A DNA stretch of 32,390 nt from Prevotella illustrans (GTDB lineage Bacteria; Bacteroidota; Bacteroidia; Bacteroidales; Bacteroidaceae): the NCBI RefSeq assembly GCF_017426725.1, contig NZ_JAERMS010000033.1:1-32390 (forward strand). The letters are read 5' to 3'. The notes beneath the pieces were generated by a model, which worked only from the letters and a program-made list of their open reading frames with translations, ran no database searches and was not told the DNA's origin. Below, piece by piece: positions 22,294 through 30,779 of the stretch. The translations under genes and the position numbers were made by a program. Position 1 is the first letter of the stretch, and the number at the start of each line of letters is the position of its first letter.

Positions 22294-23241
22294 TTACATG
22301 GTTACAACCTTGCGCTTTCCGAAGATGAAAGGGCTGAGGTTGAGGAGGTCTAATGCCTTTCCGATGAGCAGCGAACCGCAAACGCAGATGACGAGAGACG
22401 CCATCCAGAAGAGCAGGGCTGAGCGGTCGAAGGCCAGAAAAGGTTGCAGCTGCTTGCAAAGAATCGTAAAAACAGGAGAGAAAAGATAAAGAAGTAGCGA
22501 GTTGCGTCCCAGAAAACAAGTTCCTTGCCGTAAACGTTGAGGCAGAAAACGAAGGATGAGCAACATGCTACTCATCGCGCAATAGACGATCATAATACCA
22601 TATACAGAGGCCTTGTGAAAAAGAGACGCGTCGGTGGAAAGCAGTACCAAAACAATCAGGGCTATCCAAGATCCTTTGAATACATCGGTAAACAGGTAGC
22701 CATATTGTTTGATCAGCGCGCCGGTTAGGAAGTAGCAGGCACATGAAAAATCCATAAATCCCAGTAGGGAAAGTCCATAACAGCTTACAACCATAAGCGA
22801 AAACTTCAGTAATCGCTTGTTTTCCGTGCAGTTGCCAATGATGTAATAAACGTAACCGCATAGAATCAGCGTGTGCAGATACCAATAAGGACCCAACGGA
22901 TGAACCAGAAGTTTGTCGATAAAAACCATTGGCGTGAGGTGGTCGATGTGGTCGTGGATGGGCAGTAGTGACGCCATCAGCGTATAACCGCTTTCCAATA
23001 GCAGATAGGGGACGCCCAACCATAAAATTGTTTTCAAGAAATCAACCTTTTGTTTGCCGATATTCATGAGATAACCCGACAGCAACAGGAAACCGGGCAT
23101 GTGGAACGTGTAGACCCATTGCTTGAGATAAGGGTACGACTGGCCGATATACACCAGATGAAAGCTGATGACCAGCAGAATGAGTATGCCCTTCAGATAG
23201 TCGAGTTCCTCTATCCTTGAACGCGAGGCGATTGTATTCAT
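22294..23241 (-). CDS. Acyltransferase family 3 membrane protein
   Basis: The protein has about 10 hydrophobic segments. The N-terminal block ELDYLKGILILLVISFHLVY carries the conserved His of the acyltransferase-3 family, followed by TFHMPGFLLLSGYLM. Such proteins O-acetylate surface polysaccharides or lipids from acetyl-CoA at the inner membrane. The likely start is ATG 23241 (315 residues); an ATG 15 bp upstream (23256) is equally open. It faces the epimerase gene with only 6 bp between stop codons and is separate from the downstream GH109-like gene. In this setting it probably decorates the glycan made by the neighbouring genes. Confidence 0.85.
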   Translation of the reverse strand: MNTIASRSRIEELDYLKGILILLVISFHLVYIGQSYPYLKQWVYTFHMPGFLLLSGYLMNIGKQKVDFLKTILWLGVPYLLLESGYTLMASLLPIHDHIDHLTPMVFIDKLLVHPLGPYWYLHTLILCGYVYYIIGNCTENKRLLKFSLMVVSCYGLSLLGFMDFSCACYFLTGALIKQYGYLFTDVFKGSWIALIVLVLLSTDASLFHKASVYGIMIVYCAMSSMLLILRFLPQRLRQGTCFLGRNSLLLYLFSPVFTILCKQLQPFLAFDRSALLFWMASLVICVCGSLLIGKALDLLNLSPFIFGKRKVVTM

Positions 23242-23270
23242 AGGTTGATAACGCATAAAATGTAGTGGGG

Positions 23271-23278
23271 CAAAGTTA
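23271..23278 (-). promoter_or_regulatory. Predicted -7 box for the acyltransferase gene (TAACTTTG)
   Basis: The minus strand reads TAACTTTG, a TAnnTTTG match, 30 bp before ATG 23241. The rest of the 23257-23564 gap is AT-rich with no gene that I can support. A near-match TATGTTTTG at 23509-23517 might serve the next plus-strand gene. Confidence 0.5.
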
Positions 23279-23564
23279 CGATTTTTGGTGAATAATCGGG
23301 CAAGCTATCGTCAAATATAAACCTATATGCTTTTGAGAGTGATACTTTTATCCATTTATGATCTATGAAATATATGTTTTCCATAAGTTCAACGCTCCTA
23401 TGGTTTGTCGAATAAGAGTCGTAAAGTGTCGTTTGGAGACGATTCTCGGGTGATAATGGGCGGCTTCTACAATATTCGTCTTGTTTTCACGTCAATAAAG
23501 TAAAGACTATGTTTTGCGTCATGCAAGGTAAATTTTACGCCATTCTATATTAATATAAGGTGAA

Positions 23565-24794
23565 ATGAATAATACTGAATCCCATCAATCATCCCATGTG
23601 TTGGCGCTTCGGTGCGCGCCGATCTCTGTTGTTCGAATCGCGTTCATCGGACTGGGCCACCGTGGCAGGCAGTCCTTGGGTAATTATATGTATTTGGATG
23701 GTGTCGTCATCCGTGCGCTCTGCGATTTGCGTCAGGAGAACAGGGACGCGGCACGAGAGATTCTGAAGTCTCACCACAAACCAATGCCCGATGAATATGG
23801 CGGTGCCGACGACTGGAAAGCGGTGTGTCGGCGCGATGACATCGACCTTGTTTATATCTGCACCAGTATCAGATGGCATGCCGATATTGCGGTTTATGCC
23901 ATGGAGCACGGCAAACACGTGGCCTGCGAAGTGCCGATTGCGAATACAATAGCCGATTGCTGGCGTATCGTTGATGCGGCCGAGCGCTACAGACGCCATT
24001 GCATGATGCTTGAGAATTGCTGCTACGACAGGTTTGAAATGGCCGCCTTGCATCTTTGTTCGCAAGGCATTGTCGGAGAAATCACGCATGCCGAGGGCAG
24101 TTATGTCCATGATTTGCGCAACATCGACTTTACCAAACGTCCCGATTACATCGGTCATTGGCTGACAACGGGCAACCCTTATCCCACCCATGGCTTAGGG
24201 CCGTTGTGCCAGACGATGAATATTCATCGGGGAGATCGGCTCGAGCGTTTGGTATCGGTTTCCAATGGCCAGTTCAATTACCCCGAAGTTGCGGGCCGCG
24301 ATATGACCTCCGAGTGTCGGTTGGGCAATATGAATACAACGATTCTTACAACTTTGAAAGGCAAGACCATCGTTCTTCAGCACGATATATCCAGCCCCCG
24401 GCCCTACGAAAGGCGTTATCTGTTGAGCGGTACGCAGGGTTTTATAGAGAAGGGAAGCCATGGACGGATGCAATCGCTCATTCCCGGCGCGGACGAAATA
24501 AACGAGCAAGAAGCGTTCTTTGCCCGTTATGACCACCCTTTTTATCAGACTCATGGCGAGCAGGCGCGCCAAATCGGCTTCCACGGCGGTATGGATTTCA
24601 TGATGGATTATCGCTTGATTCACTGTTTGCGCCAAGGATTGCCGCTCGATATGGATGTCTACGACGCTGTGGAATGGTCGTCGTTGGTCGAACTGACGAG
24701 CCTTTCCGTCCGGCAGGGCAGCGTTCCCGTAGAGATACCCGACTTCACACGAGGAGCTTGGAACGAATTACCACGACTCACGTTTGCGCCCTGA
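23565..24794 (+). CDS. Gfo/Idh/MocA-fold protein, GH109-like
   Basis: The 409-residue protein has an N-terminal NAD-binding Rossmann domain (IAFIGLGHRGRQS, GxGxxG) and the segment HGKHVACEVP. It continues with MLENCCYDRFE, HAEGSYVHDLR and WLTTGNPYPTHGLGP, which closely resemble GH109 alpha-N-acetylgalactosaminidases, enzymes that hydrolyse glycosides by an NAD-dependent redox mechanism. I see no signal peptide or Tat motif, whereas many GH109 proteins are exported, so a cytoplasmic sugar oxidoreductase or intracellular glycosidase is also possible. It stands alone, 324 bp after the divergent acyltransferase start. Confidence 0.82.
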   Translation: MNNTESHQSSHVLALRCAPISVVRIAFIGLGHRGRQSLGNYMYLDGVVIRALCDLRQENRDAAREILKSHHKPMPDEYGGADDWKAVCRRDDIDLVYICTSIRWHADIAVYAMEHGKHVACEVPIANTIADCWRIVDAAERYRRHCMMLENCCYDRFEMAALHLCSQGIVGEITHAEGSYVHDLRNIDFTKRPDYIGHWLTTGNPYPTHGLGPLCQTMNIHRGDRLERLVSVSNGQFNYPEVAGRDMTSECRLGNMNTTILTTLKGKTIVLQHDISSPRPYERRYLLSGTQGFIEKGSHGRMQSLIPGADEINEQEAFFARYDHPFYQTHGEQARQIGFHGGMDFMMDYRLIHCLRQGLPLDMDVYDAVEWSSLVELTSLSVRQGSVPVEIPDFTRGAWNELPRLTFAP

Positions 24795-24838
24795 GCCGTC
24801 ATTAAAAAGCATGGAATCCCCTTTTTATTAGGTTTTCT

Positions 24839-24856
24839 GTGGTCGCTTACGACCAC
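24839..24856 (+). terminator. Hairpin downstream of the GH109-like gene
   Basis: GTGGTCG (24839-24845) pairs with CGACCAC (24850-24856) around CTTA. No T-run follows, so terminator function is uncertain. Confidence 0.4.
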
Positions 24857-25150
24857 CTATCTCGACAATATGTGTCAGAAGAAAATATGTTCTTATGTAC
24901 TTATGTCTAAAAACAGCAGCTTCTGTCATCCCTTTTCTTCCATAGAGGAGTCTTTTCCCTTAATTTGATACGAATGCCGTGTGATTGCAGGCAATGAAAA
25001 AACTTGACAATGACCCCTTAAAAAGTGCCATTATTTTTCACGAAACGAATCTTTGCCCGAAAAAACGCAAGGATTTTGAGGTTTTGTTATTGCGTTGATA
25101 ACCAGTAGCTTATGCATGATTAGAAGAGTGGAGGTCTGTTTCTTTCTTGT

Positions 25151-25188
25151 CAAAGCAGCCCTTTTACACCGCAAAAGGGCTGCTTTTG
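25151..25188. repeat. Dispersed palindrome, second location of the GCAGCCCTTT repeat
   Basis: AAAGCAGCCCTTTT (25152-25165) pairs with AAAAGGGCTGCTTT (25173-25186), a 14-bp perfect stem with a 7-nt loop containing CCGC. The copy at 10004-10038 has the same stem and a loop that also contains CCGC. The wider gap 24795-25618 otherwise holds only short open frames with no family resemblance, so I treat it as non-coding. Confidence 0.75.
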
Positions 25189-25618
25189 TGAGGTGAAAGC
25201 GTAGCGATGAGCGGGTAATCGCTATGCTTTGAGCCGAAAAATCTATGTTTTTGTGGGTTAAAAGCATGAAAAGCGTGGGGAAAAAGACTCATAAACGCTC
25301 TTTTTCTTGCTAAATACTACTTGGCGGAAGTCTGGATGCTATCAAAAAATGGGTCGCTTTTGGGTGTATAAAAGTTTACAAATCGGTCGTGTTTTATGTT
25401 CCGTTATTGGTCGTGTTGCTTCTCTTTGGGTGGGAGAAATGGGTGGTTTGGGCTGTGCGAATCTTTCAGAAATCGCCGACGATGTTTCTCGAAAGGAAAT
25501 TGGTTGTGTGGGATTGAATGATCAAAAGCGCAGAGTTAATGATTTTTAAAACAGTTAATGTTTTGTAATTTGTATAGTGTGAAATATGTCCCGTGTGTTA
25601 AACTCATAATAAAATATG

Positions 25619-25626
25619 TAACTTTG
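25619..25626 (+). promoter_or_regulatory. Predicted -7 box for the ribosomal protein operon (TAACTTTG)
   Basis: TAACTTTG matches TAnnTTTG. The -33 region is poor (GTGTTAA near 25594-25600). A start near 25631 gives a leader of about 200 nt before rplM. Confidence 0.6.
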
Positions 25627-25630
25627 CAGT

Positions 25631-25832
25631 CCGATTGTGGGAATACGCTTAGGATTCTCATAGCGTGGTCGTGTTAATAGCTTTTCTTTTGGCCGAGAAG
25701 AGCGGTTAGGGAATCGGCTGTCGCATCAGAGATAATGCTGTGGATGGTCTCTTTTAGACTGGAGGCGCCGCGAGGTCTCTGTTATCGAATGTAATAATAA
25801 AAGTTTTTTAGTAGTAAAATTAATTATTTAAA
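25631..25832 (+). promoter_or_regulatory. Long 5' leader of rplM, candidate ribosomal-protein leader
   Basis: About 200 nt separate the predicted start point from the rplM ATG, far longer than the 15-30 nt leaders of most neighbours. Possible pairings include ACGCT with AGCGT near 25647-25673 and GCCGA with TCGGC near 25692-25719. Long leaders before rplM often carry autoregulatory sites for L13, but I cannot fold this sequence reliably. The last 50 nt are AT-rich, as expected before a highly translated Bacteroidetes gene. Confidence 0.4.
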
Positions 25833-26294
25833 ATGGACACTTTAAGTTACAAGACTATTTCCGTTAATAAGGAAACAGCTAAGAAGGAGTGGGTCGTAAT
25901 CGATGCCAGCGATCAGGTTGTAGGTCGCCTTTGCTCTAAAGTAGCCAAGCTGCTTCGCGGAAAGTACAAACCGAGCTTCACACCGCATGTAGACTGTGGA
26001 GACAACGTAATTCTTATCAACGCTTCTAAGGTGGTATTCACCGGTAAGAAGGAAACGGATAAGGTTTACACCCGCTATACTGGTTATCCCGGTGGTCAGC
26101 GTTTCAATACGCCGGCTGATCTTCGCACACGTAAGAATGGTGTTGACAAGATGATCCGTCACGCCGTAAAGGGTATGCTTCCTAAGGGACGTCTGGGTCG
26201 TGCTTTGTTGGACAACCTCTATGTATTCGAAGGAACTGAGCATGATAAGGCAGCACAGAAGCCTAAGGCAATTGATATTAACCAGTATAAATAA
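25833..26294 (+). CDS. rplM: 50S ribosomal protein L13
   Basis: The 153-residue protein contains WVVIDASDQVVGRLCSKVAKLLRGK and the signature MLPKGRLGRALLDNLYVF of L13, an early-assembling large-subunit protein. It is followed 11 bp later by rpsI, the near-universal L13-S9 pair. Codon use and base composition differ from the glycan genes (lower GC, favoured AAG, CGT and GCT codons), as expected for a highly expressed operon. Confidence 0.97.
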   Translation: MDTLSYKTISVNKETAKKEWVVIDASDQVVGRLCSKVAKLLRGKYKPSFTPHVDCGDNVILINASKVVFTGKKETDKVYTRYTGYPGGQRFNTPADLRTRKNGVDKMIRHAVKGMLPKGRLGRALLDNLYVFEGTEHDKAAQKPKAIDINQYK

Positions 26295-26305
26295 TAAGAA
26301 TCAAG

Positions 26306-26692
26306 ATGGAAATCATTAATGCAATTGGTCGCCGCAAGAGCGCTGTAGCTCGTGTTTACCTGACAGAAGGTACCGGTAAGATCACTATCAATAAGAAAGA
26401 TTTGACAGAATTTTTCCCATCAGCTATTCTGCAGTACGTGGTTAAGCAGCCACTGCAGCTCCTTGAGGCTGAGGGCAAGTATGATATAAAGGCTAACCTT
26501 TACGGTGGTGGTTTCACCGGTCAGAGCCAAGCATTGCGTCTCGCGATTGCTCGTGCGCTCGTTAAGGTTGACGCCGACGACAAGAAGGCATTGAAAGACG
26601 CAGGATTCCTTACTCGCGACAGCCGTGCTGTTGAGCGTAAGAAGCCGGGTCAGCCCAAAGCTCGTCGTCGCTTCCAGTTCAGTAAGCGTTAA
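26306..26692 (+). CDS. rpsI: 30S ribosomal protein S9
   Basis: The protein (128 residues) starts IGRRKSAVARVYL and ends with the basic tail KKPGQPKARRRFQFSKR. The S9 tail reaches the P-site tRNA, and the final Lys-Arg is present. It is second in the L13-S9-S2-EF-Ts operon, 147 bp before rpsB. Confidence 0.97.
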   Translation: MEIINAIGRRKSAVARVYLTEGTGKITINKKDLTEFFPSAILQYVVKQPLQLLEAEGKYDIKANLYGGGFTGQSQALRLAIARALVKVDADDKKALKDAGFLTRDSRAVERKKPGQPKARRRFQFSKR

Positions 26693-26839
26693 TCACTGGA
26701 CAAAAAGTTTAGTATCCAAACTCGGCAGACTTTATGTTTCGCGGTTCCAAAGGGGACTGTCGGCGGCGTAGATTACTGTCGGGCTGGTTCTAAGAGAATT
26801 TCAAAGGAAAGTAAACAATTTAACAAAGGAAAAGAAAAA
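26693..26839 (+). promoter_or_regulatory. rpsI-rpsB spacer, candidate S2 leader
   Basis: This 147-bp gap is GC-richer than the AT-rich leaders elsewhere and has repeated ACTGTCGG words (26756 and 26780 areas) and an AGTTT/AAACT pairing near 26706-26722. No clear TAnnTTTG promoter is visible, so it is probably transcribed from upstream. An autoregulatory S2 site is plausible but unproven. Confidence 0.35.
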
Positions 26840-27661
26840 ATGTCAAGAACTAATTTTGACCAATTACTTCAGGCAGGTTGCCACTTCGGCCACCTCAAGC
26901 GTAAGTGGAACCCCGCTATGGCTCCTTATATCTTTATGGAGCGTAATGGCATTCATATCATCGATCTGAACAAGACCGTAGCCAAGATTGACGAGGCTGC
27001 CGAAGCTATGAAACAGATCGCTAAGTCGGGCAAGAAGATTTTGTTTGTCGCTACTAAAAAACAGGCCAAGGACGTTGTTGCTGATAAAGCGGCAGCAGTT
27101 AACATGCCATACGTAAACGAACGTTGGGCCGGCGGTATGCTGACCAACTTCCCAACCATTCGTAAGGCTGTGAAGAAAATGACAAACATCGACAAGCTGA
27201 TGAGCGACGGTACCTTCTCTAACCTCTCAAAGCGTGAGTTGTTGCAGGTTACCCGTCAGCGTGCCAAGCTCGAAAAGAACCTCGGTTCTATCGCCGATCT
27301 TACTCGTTTGCCAAGCGCTCTCTTCGTTGTTGACGTGATGAAGGAGAACATTGCGGTGAAAGAAGCTAACCGTCTGGGTATTCCTGTGTTCGCTATCGTT
27401 GATACAAACTCTGAACCTAAGAACATCGACTTTGTTATTCCGGCTAATGATGACGCTAAGGACAGTGTAGAGGTTATCCTCAACGCCGTTTGCGGTGCTA
27501 TCGCTGAAGGCTTGGAAGAGCGCAAGGCAGAGAAGGCTGACGAGAAAGCTGCCGCTGAGCAGACAGAAGAAGTAGCCGACGCAAAGCTAAAGCGTGCTCG
27601 CAAAGCTCGTAAGGAAGACGAGGCAGAGGTGGAAGTTGAAGAAGCTCCCGCAGCAGAATAA
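26840..27661 (+). CDS. rpsB: 30S ribosomal protein S2
   Basis: The 273-residue protein begins with FDQLLQAGCHFGHLKRKWNP and contains VNERWAGGMLTNF and the P-A-F/VVD type region LPSALFVVDV of S2. The last 45 residues form an Ala-, Glu- and Lys-rich low-complexity tail (EKADEKAAAEQTEE onwards) beyond the usual fold; similar tails occur in Bacteroidetes S2. It is the third gene of the operon. Confidence 0.97.
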   Translation: MSRTNFDQLLQAGCHFGHLKRKWNPAMAPYIFMERNGIHIIDLNKTVAKIDEAAEAMKQIAKSGKKILFVATKKQAKDVVADKAAAVNMPYVNERWAGGMLTNFPTIRKAVKKMTNIDKLMSDGTFSNLSKRELLQVTRQRAKLEKNLGSIADLTRLPSALFVVDVMKENIAVKEANRLGIPVFAIVDTNSEPKNIDFVIPANDDAKDSVEVILNAVCGAIAEGLEERKAEKADEKAAAEQTEEVADAKLKRARKARKEDEAEVEVEEAPAAE

Positions 27662-27673
27662 ATAATCATTTTA

Positions 27674-27739
27674 TAGGGTCTTATGGTGTTGGATAGGATC
27701 TGTATGCTCCTGTCAGCACCCTAAGCCCCTATCTTTTTT
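27674..27739 (+). terminator. Hairpin plus T-run between rpsB and tsf (attenuator candidate)
   Basis: TAGGGTCTTATGGTGTTG (27674-27691) pairs with CAGCACCCTAAGCCCCTA (27714-27731) through 18 positions, the few non-Watson-Crick ones being mostly G-U. TCTTTTTT follows at 27732-27739. This has the form of a rho-independent terminator inside the operon and could lower tsf transcription relative to rpsB. Confidence 0.7.
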
Positions 27740-27768
27740 AAGCAAATACATTAAGAAAAACAATAATT

Positions 27769-28761
27769 ATGGCTATTTCAATTGAAGATATCAAGAAGCT
27801 GCGTGCCATGACCGGCGCAGGTCTTGCTGACGTAAAGAAGGCTCTCACCGAAGCTGAAGGCGACTTCGACAAGGCTAAGGAACTGCTCCGCGAGCGTGGA
27901 TTGGCTATCGCCGCTAAGCGTTCTGACCGTGAGACATCCAATGGTTGCGTACTCGTAAAGAAGGTTGAAGGCTTTGCCGCTATGGTTGCGGTGAAGTGTG
28001 AGACAGACTTCGTTGCCAATGGTAAGGATTTCATCCAGATGACACAGGAAATTCTCGACGCGGCTGTTGCTGCCCGCGCCAAGTCTTTGGACGAGGTGAA
28101 GGTGCTGAAGCTGGCTAACGGCGAGGAAGCTCAGGCTGTAGTAACTCAGCGTTCGGGTATCACCGGTGAGAAGATGGAGCTGGATGGCTACAACTTCCTC
28201 GAAGGTGACAACGTATCTGTTTACGATCACATGGGTAAGCACACACTGGCTACCATGGTACAATTCAATGCAGAGAACGAGGATGCCGGTCACAAGATTG
28301 CTATGCAGGTAGCTGCTATGAAGCCGGTTGCGCTCGACGAAAGCTCTGTTCCCCAGTCTGTAAAGGACGAGGAGTACAAGGTTGCCGTTGAAAAGACCAA
28401 GGAAGAGCAGGTAGAGAAGGCTGTTGCTGCTGCTTTGAAGAAGGCTGGTATCAACCCCGCTCACGTAGATTCTGACGATCACATCGAAAGTAATGTGAAG
28501 AAGGGATGGCTCACTCAGGAGGACGCAGACAAGGCAAAGCAGATCAAAGAGACCGTTGCTGCCGAGAAAGCTGCCAGCCTCAATGAGAGCATGATTGAGA
28601 ATATTGCTAAGGGTCGCTTGGCTAAGTTCTTCAAAGAGAACTGCCTCGTAGATCAGGAATTCCAGTTCACAGAAGGTGACAAGATTACCGTTAAGGATTG
28701 GTTGAAGGCTCAGGGCCTTGAGATTGTTGCTTACAAGCGCTTCACTCTCGTAGCTGACTAA
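27769..28761 (+). CDS. tsf: Elongation factor Ts
   Basis: EF-Ts is the nucleotide-exchange factor of EF-Tu. The 330-residue protein has the N-terminal UBA-like domain IKKLRAMTGAGLADVKKALTEAEGDFDKA (quoted in part; residues about 8-36) and the core signature CETDFVANGKDF. It is longer than the E. coli protein by about 45 residues, with an inserted charged segment (KVAVEKTKEEQVEKAVAAALKK region, about 205-230). The ATG at 27769 is 30 bp after the hairpin's T-run. Confidence 0.96.
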   Translation: MAISIEDIKKLRAMTGAGLADVKKALTEAEGDFDKAKELLRERGLAIAAKRSDRETSNGCVLVKKVEGFAAMVAVKCETDFVANGKDFIQMTQEILDAAVAARAKSLDEVKVLKLANGEEAQAVVTQRSGITGEKMELDGYNFLEGDNVSVYDHMGKHTLATMVQFNAENEDAGHKIAMQVAAMKPVALDESSVPQSVKDEEYKVAVEKTKEEQVEKAVAAALKKAGINPAHVDSDDHIESNVKKGWLTQEDADKAKQIKETVAAEKAASLNESMIENIAKGRLAKFFKENCLVDQEFQFTEGDKITVKDWLKAQGLEIVAYKRFTLVAD

Positions 28762-28789
28762 TTCCGCTAACGTTTGAAAACCAAATAAT

Positions 28790-28828
28790 AAGGGTGCACT
28801 TCATAATGAGGTGCACCCTTGTCTTTTA
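28790..28828 (+). terminator. Terminator of the ribosomal protein operon
   Basis: AAGGGTGCACTTCAT (28790-28804) pairs with ATGAGGTGCACCCTT (28806-28820) with one G-U pair, followed by GTCTTTTATT. It lies 29 bp after the tsf stop and would also separate it from the convergent lipoprotein gene. Confidence 0.85.
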
Positions 28829-28888
28829 TTCATTCTATGCTTGTCGGACGGAATTGTTTATGGAATCGTAGACAGTAAATGCCGCCGC

Positions 28889-29764
28889 TTATTCCGTAAT
28901 TGTAACATTCACGGTGATGACTTGCCCACCGCGATCTTTCAGGTGGAAGCATTCAGGCCCTAACTTGGCGTTTGCCGGAATGTTCATACATAGGACTTCG
29001 GCCTCCAGCGGATAGTCTATGCCAAAAGAATGCTTGTCCAAGATAAAGGCGCTACAGTGCAAAGACTGCTCTTCGACGCGCCAACCGTCTCTGCCGAGCT
29101 TAATCGGAAAACTCAAACGATTGCCTCGTGCGGCTGTAACGTTCAGCTCCGATGAGGTGATGTCATAGCCTTCTCCGACCCGTACTTCCAGAAAAGCCTT
29201 GATACCCCGCCGATCTTCGATGGTGTAATAGCCTGTCGCGCCGCCTCGGTTGCCTTTGATGTAGAATACGTCCCGGTTGTCTATCGTTATTTCGGCCACG
29301 TCGCTGTTCCTGACAATTCGATATTCGCCTTCACCAAACGTGGGTTTCAGTTTGATCATCGTGCCATAGGCGAACTCCACGATATACCCCGACTGTTTCA
29401 GTTTCTCACTTGTCGACCGGATGTCGATTCTCCTTTCCTGGCCGCTTTCGTCGCTAAGTCGGATGCTGGCGTGTTCCCTTAGCAATTTCACGGTCACGTG
29501 GTTGCCGTTCTGAACGATGACGGCCGACGGATTTTTCGGGTCCGCGTCCAGCACCACAGCCGTGCATTTGCCCATGCTCGACGTGATGTCGAAGTCGCAA
29601 TCGAGCGTGTCTGTCGTCAGTGTATAGGTGAGAACGTCGTTGTATTCTCCTTTCGCGGAAATCTCGATAGGTCTCGTTTCCTCTTCATGGTCGTCGCCGC
29701 AAGAAACGAATAGGAACGAAGCGAAAAGACAGCCGATCGGTAGCAGGTATCTCATAGCTTTCAT
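28889..29764 (-). CDS. Putative surface-exposed lipoprotein, function unknown
   Basis: The 291-residue protein has a lipoprotein signal peptide ending in the lipobox FVSC at about residue 22. The residues just after the Cys (GDDHEEE) form an acidic patch like the lipoprotein export signal of Bacteroidetes, which sends lipoproteins to the cell surface. The mature part is beta-strand-like, with no family that I recognise. It is the last gene on the minus strand after the sigma/anti-sigma unit, 133 bp from the barrel gene, so it may be in the same operon or have its own promoter. It converges on tsf. Confidence 0.75.
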   Translation of the reverse strand: MKAMRYLLPIGCLFASFLFVSCGDDHEEETRPIEISAKGEYNDVLTYTLTTDTLDCDFDITSSMGKCTAVVLDADPKNPSAVIVQNGNHVTVKLLREHASIRLSDESGQERRIDIRSTSEKLKQSGYIVEFAYGTMIKLKPTFGEGEYRIVRNSDVAEITIDNRDVFYIKGNRGGATGYYTIEDRRGIKAFLEVRVGEGYDITSSELNVTAARGNRLSFPIKLGRDGWRVEEQSLHCSAFILDKHSFGIDYPLEAEVLCMNIPANAKLGPECFHLKDRGGQVITVNVTITE

Positions 29765-29897
29765 AGGAATCAGTTGTTTGGTTTATTCGGTAAATATATT
29801 ATCTTCCTGCGACATACGCAACAAGCCGTTGTCAAATTACCGCAACTTAACTCTTATTTAACCTTTTTGTCACTTCCCGGGCATGGGCGACCGCCCG

Positions 29898-30767
29898 TTA
29901 TAGATATATTCCGAAAGAGAAAGTCTTGAACTGTGGGCCGTAGCCTTTCTTGAAGATGTTGTTTGGGCTGTATTTAAAGTAGAAAGTCGTATTGCACAGT
30001 GTCACGGTGCCCATCAGATCTATGGTCACCAGGTTGGTCTTCAGGTTGTTTGTCGTGTCCTTATGCTTCGTTCCATCTATCCGATAGCGGGTTTTCAGGC
30101 TGCTTTTGGTGTTGAGATTCACCACCGGCCCCAGTGAGAATCCGAAGCGTTTGTCCGTGTATTCATAGCGTAAAGGAAGCGTAACATCGACGGTATGGAC
30201 GCGCGAGAAGTTGGGATTGGCGCTTTCGGCATACTTCTCGATGGCCACGACCTTGTCTTCGTTGGCCGTGAAACGGTAGTTGTCCACGATGCGATAGTTG
30301 CGCCAATCCAGGCCGATACCCACCGAGAAGGCGTGTTTGTCGCGCCAAGGGCGGTACCGATAGGTAGCTATCGTCCACCAGATTTCCCACGACTTGAATG
30401 GTTTGACGTCCATTTGTTCGGGCGCGTCCGTGGCACCGCAGAATCCCAGGGCGATGTCCGAAGTGATTTCAAACTGCGTTTTACGTTTTTTCTTTGTCTT
30501 GAACGGGCCGAACGAGATGTCCCACGTGTCTCTGTTGATGGCCGACGTCGATACATAGTTGCTGTCTACCAGCTGAATACGGTTGCTGTAGCGGTAGCTC
30601 GGGTTGTCGCTGCTGCCCTCGATCAGAATGGATTGCAGCGAGTCGCCGGTTACGACGGTTACTTTTTTCGGATTACGAACCACAATCGTGTCGTCTTTCT
30701 CTACATGGTTGGCAAGCACCGAGCCGCTTACGGCCAGCGCCAATGCTAAAAGTGATGCTTTCATCAT
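29898..30767 (-). CDS. Predicted outer-membrane beta-barrel protein
   Basis: The 289-residue protein starts with a Sec signal peptide (MMKASLLALALAVSGSVLA, cleavage near residue 19). The mature chain has alternating hydrophobic/polar stretches typical of outer-membrane strands (for example KHAFSVGIGLDWRNY, RFGFSLGPVVNLN, TTFYFKYSPN) and ends FSFGIYL. I do not recognise a specific family. It is 12 bp after the small secreted protein gene and clearly in the sigma operon. A role as an envelope component controlled by that sigma factor is inference. ATG 30764 is an equally good start. Confidence 0.7.
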   Translation of the reverse strand: MMKASLLALALAVSGSVLANHVEKDDTIVVRNPKKVTVVTGDSLQSILIEGSSDNPSYRYSNRIQLVDSNYVSTSAINRDTWDISFGPFKTKKKRKTQFEITSDIALGFCGATDAPEQMDVKPFKSWEIWWTIATYRYRPWRDKHAFSVGIGLDWRNYRIVDNYRFTANEDKVVAIEKYAESANPNFSRVHTVDVTLPLRYEYTDKRFGFSLGPVVNLNTKSSLKTRYRIDGTKHKDTTNNLKTNLVTIDLMGTVTLCNTTFYFKYSPNNIFKKGYGPQFKTFSFGIYL

Positions 30768-30779
30768 AGTTTTATCGTT

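Noticed and set aside
25031..25267. 78-codon minus-strand open frame
   Set aside because: It runs across the dispersed palindrome at 25151-25188, lacks homology that I recognise and has no promoter.
25307..25549. 80-codon plus-strand open frame upstream of rplM
   Set aside because: No promoter, no family resemblance, unusual composition and a position in an AT-rich gap; most likely chance.
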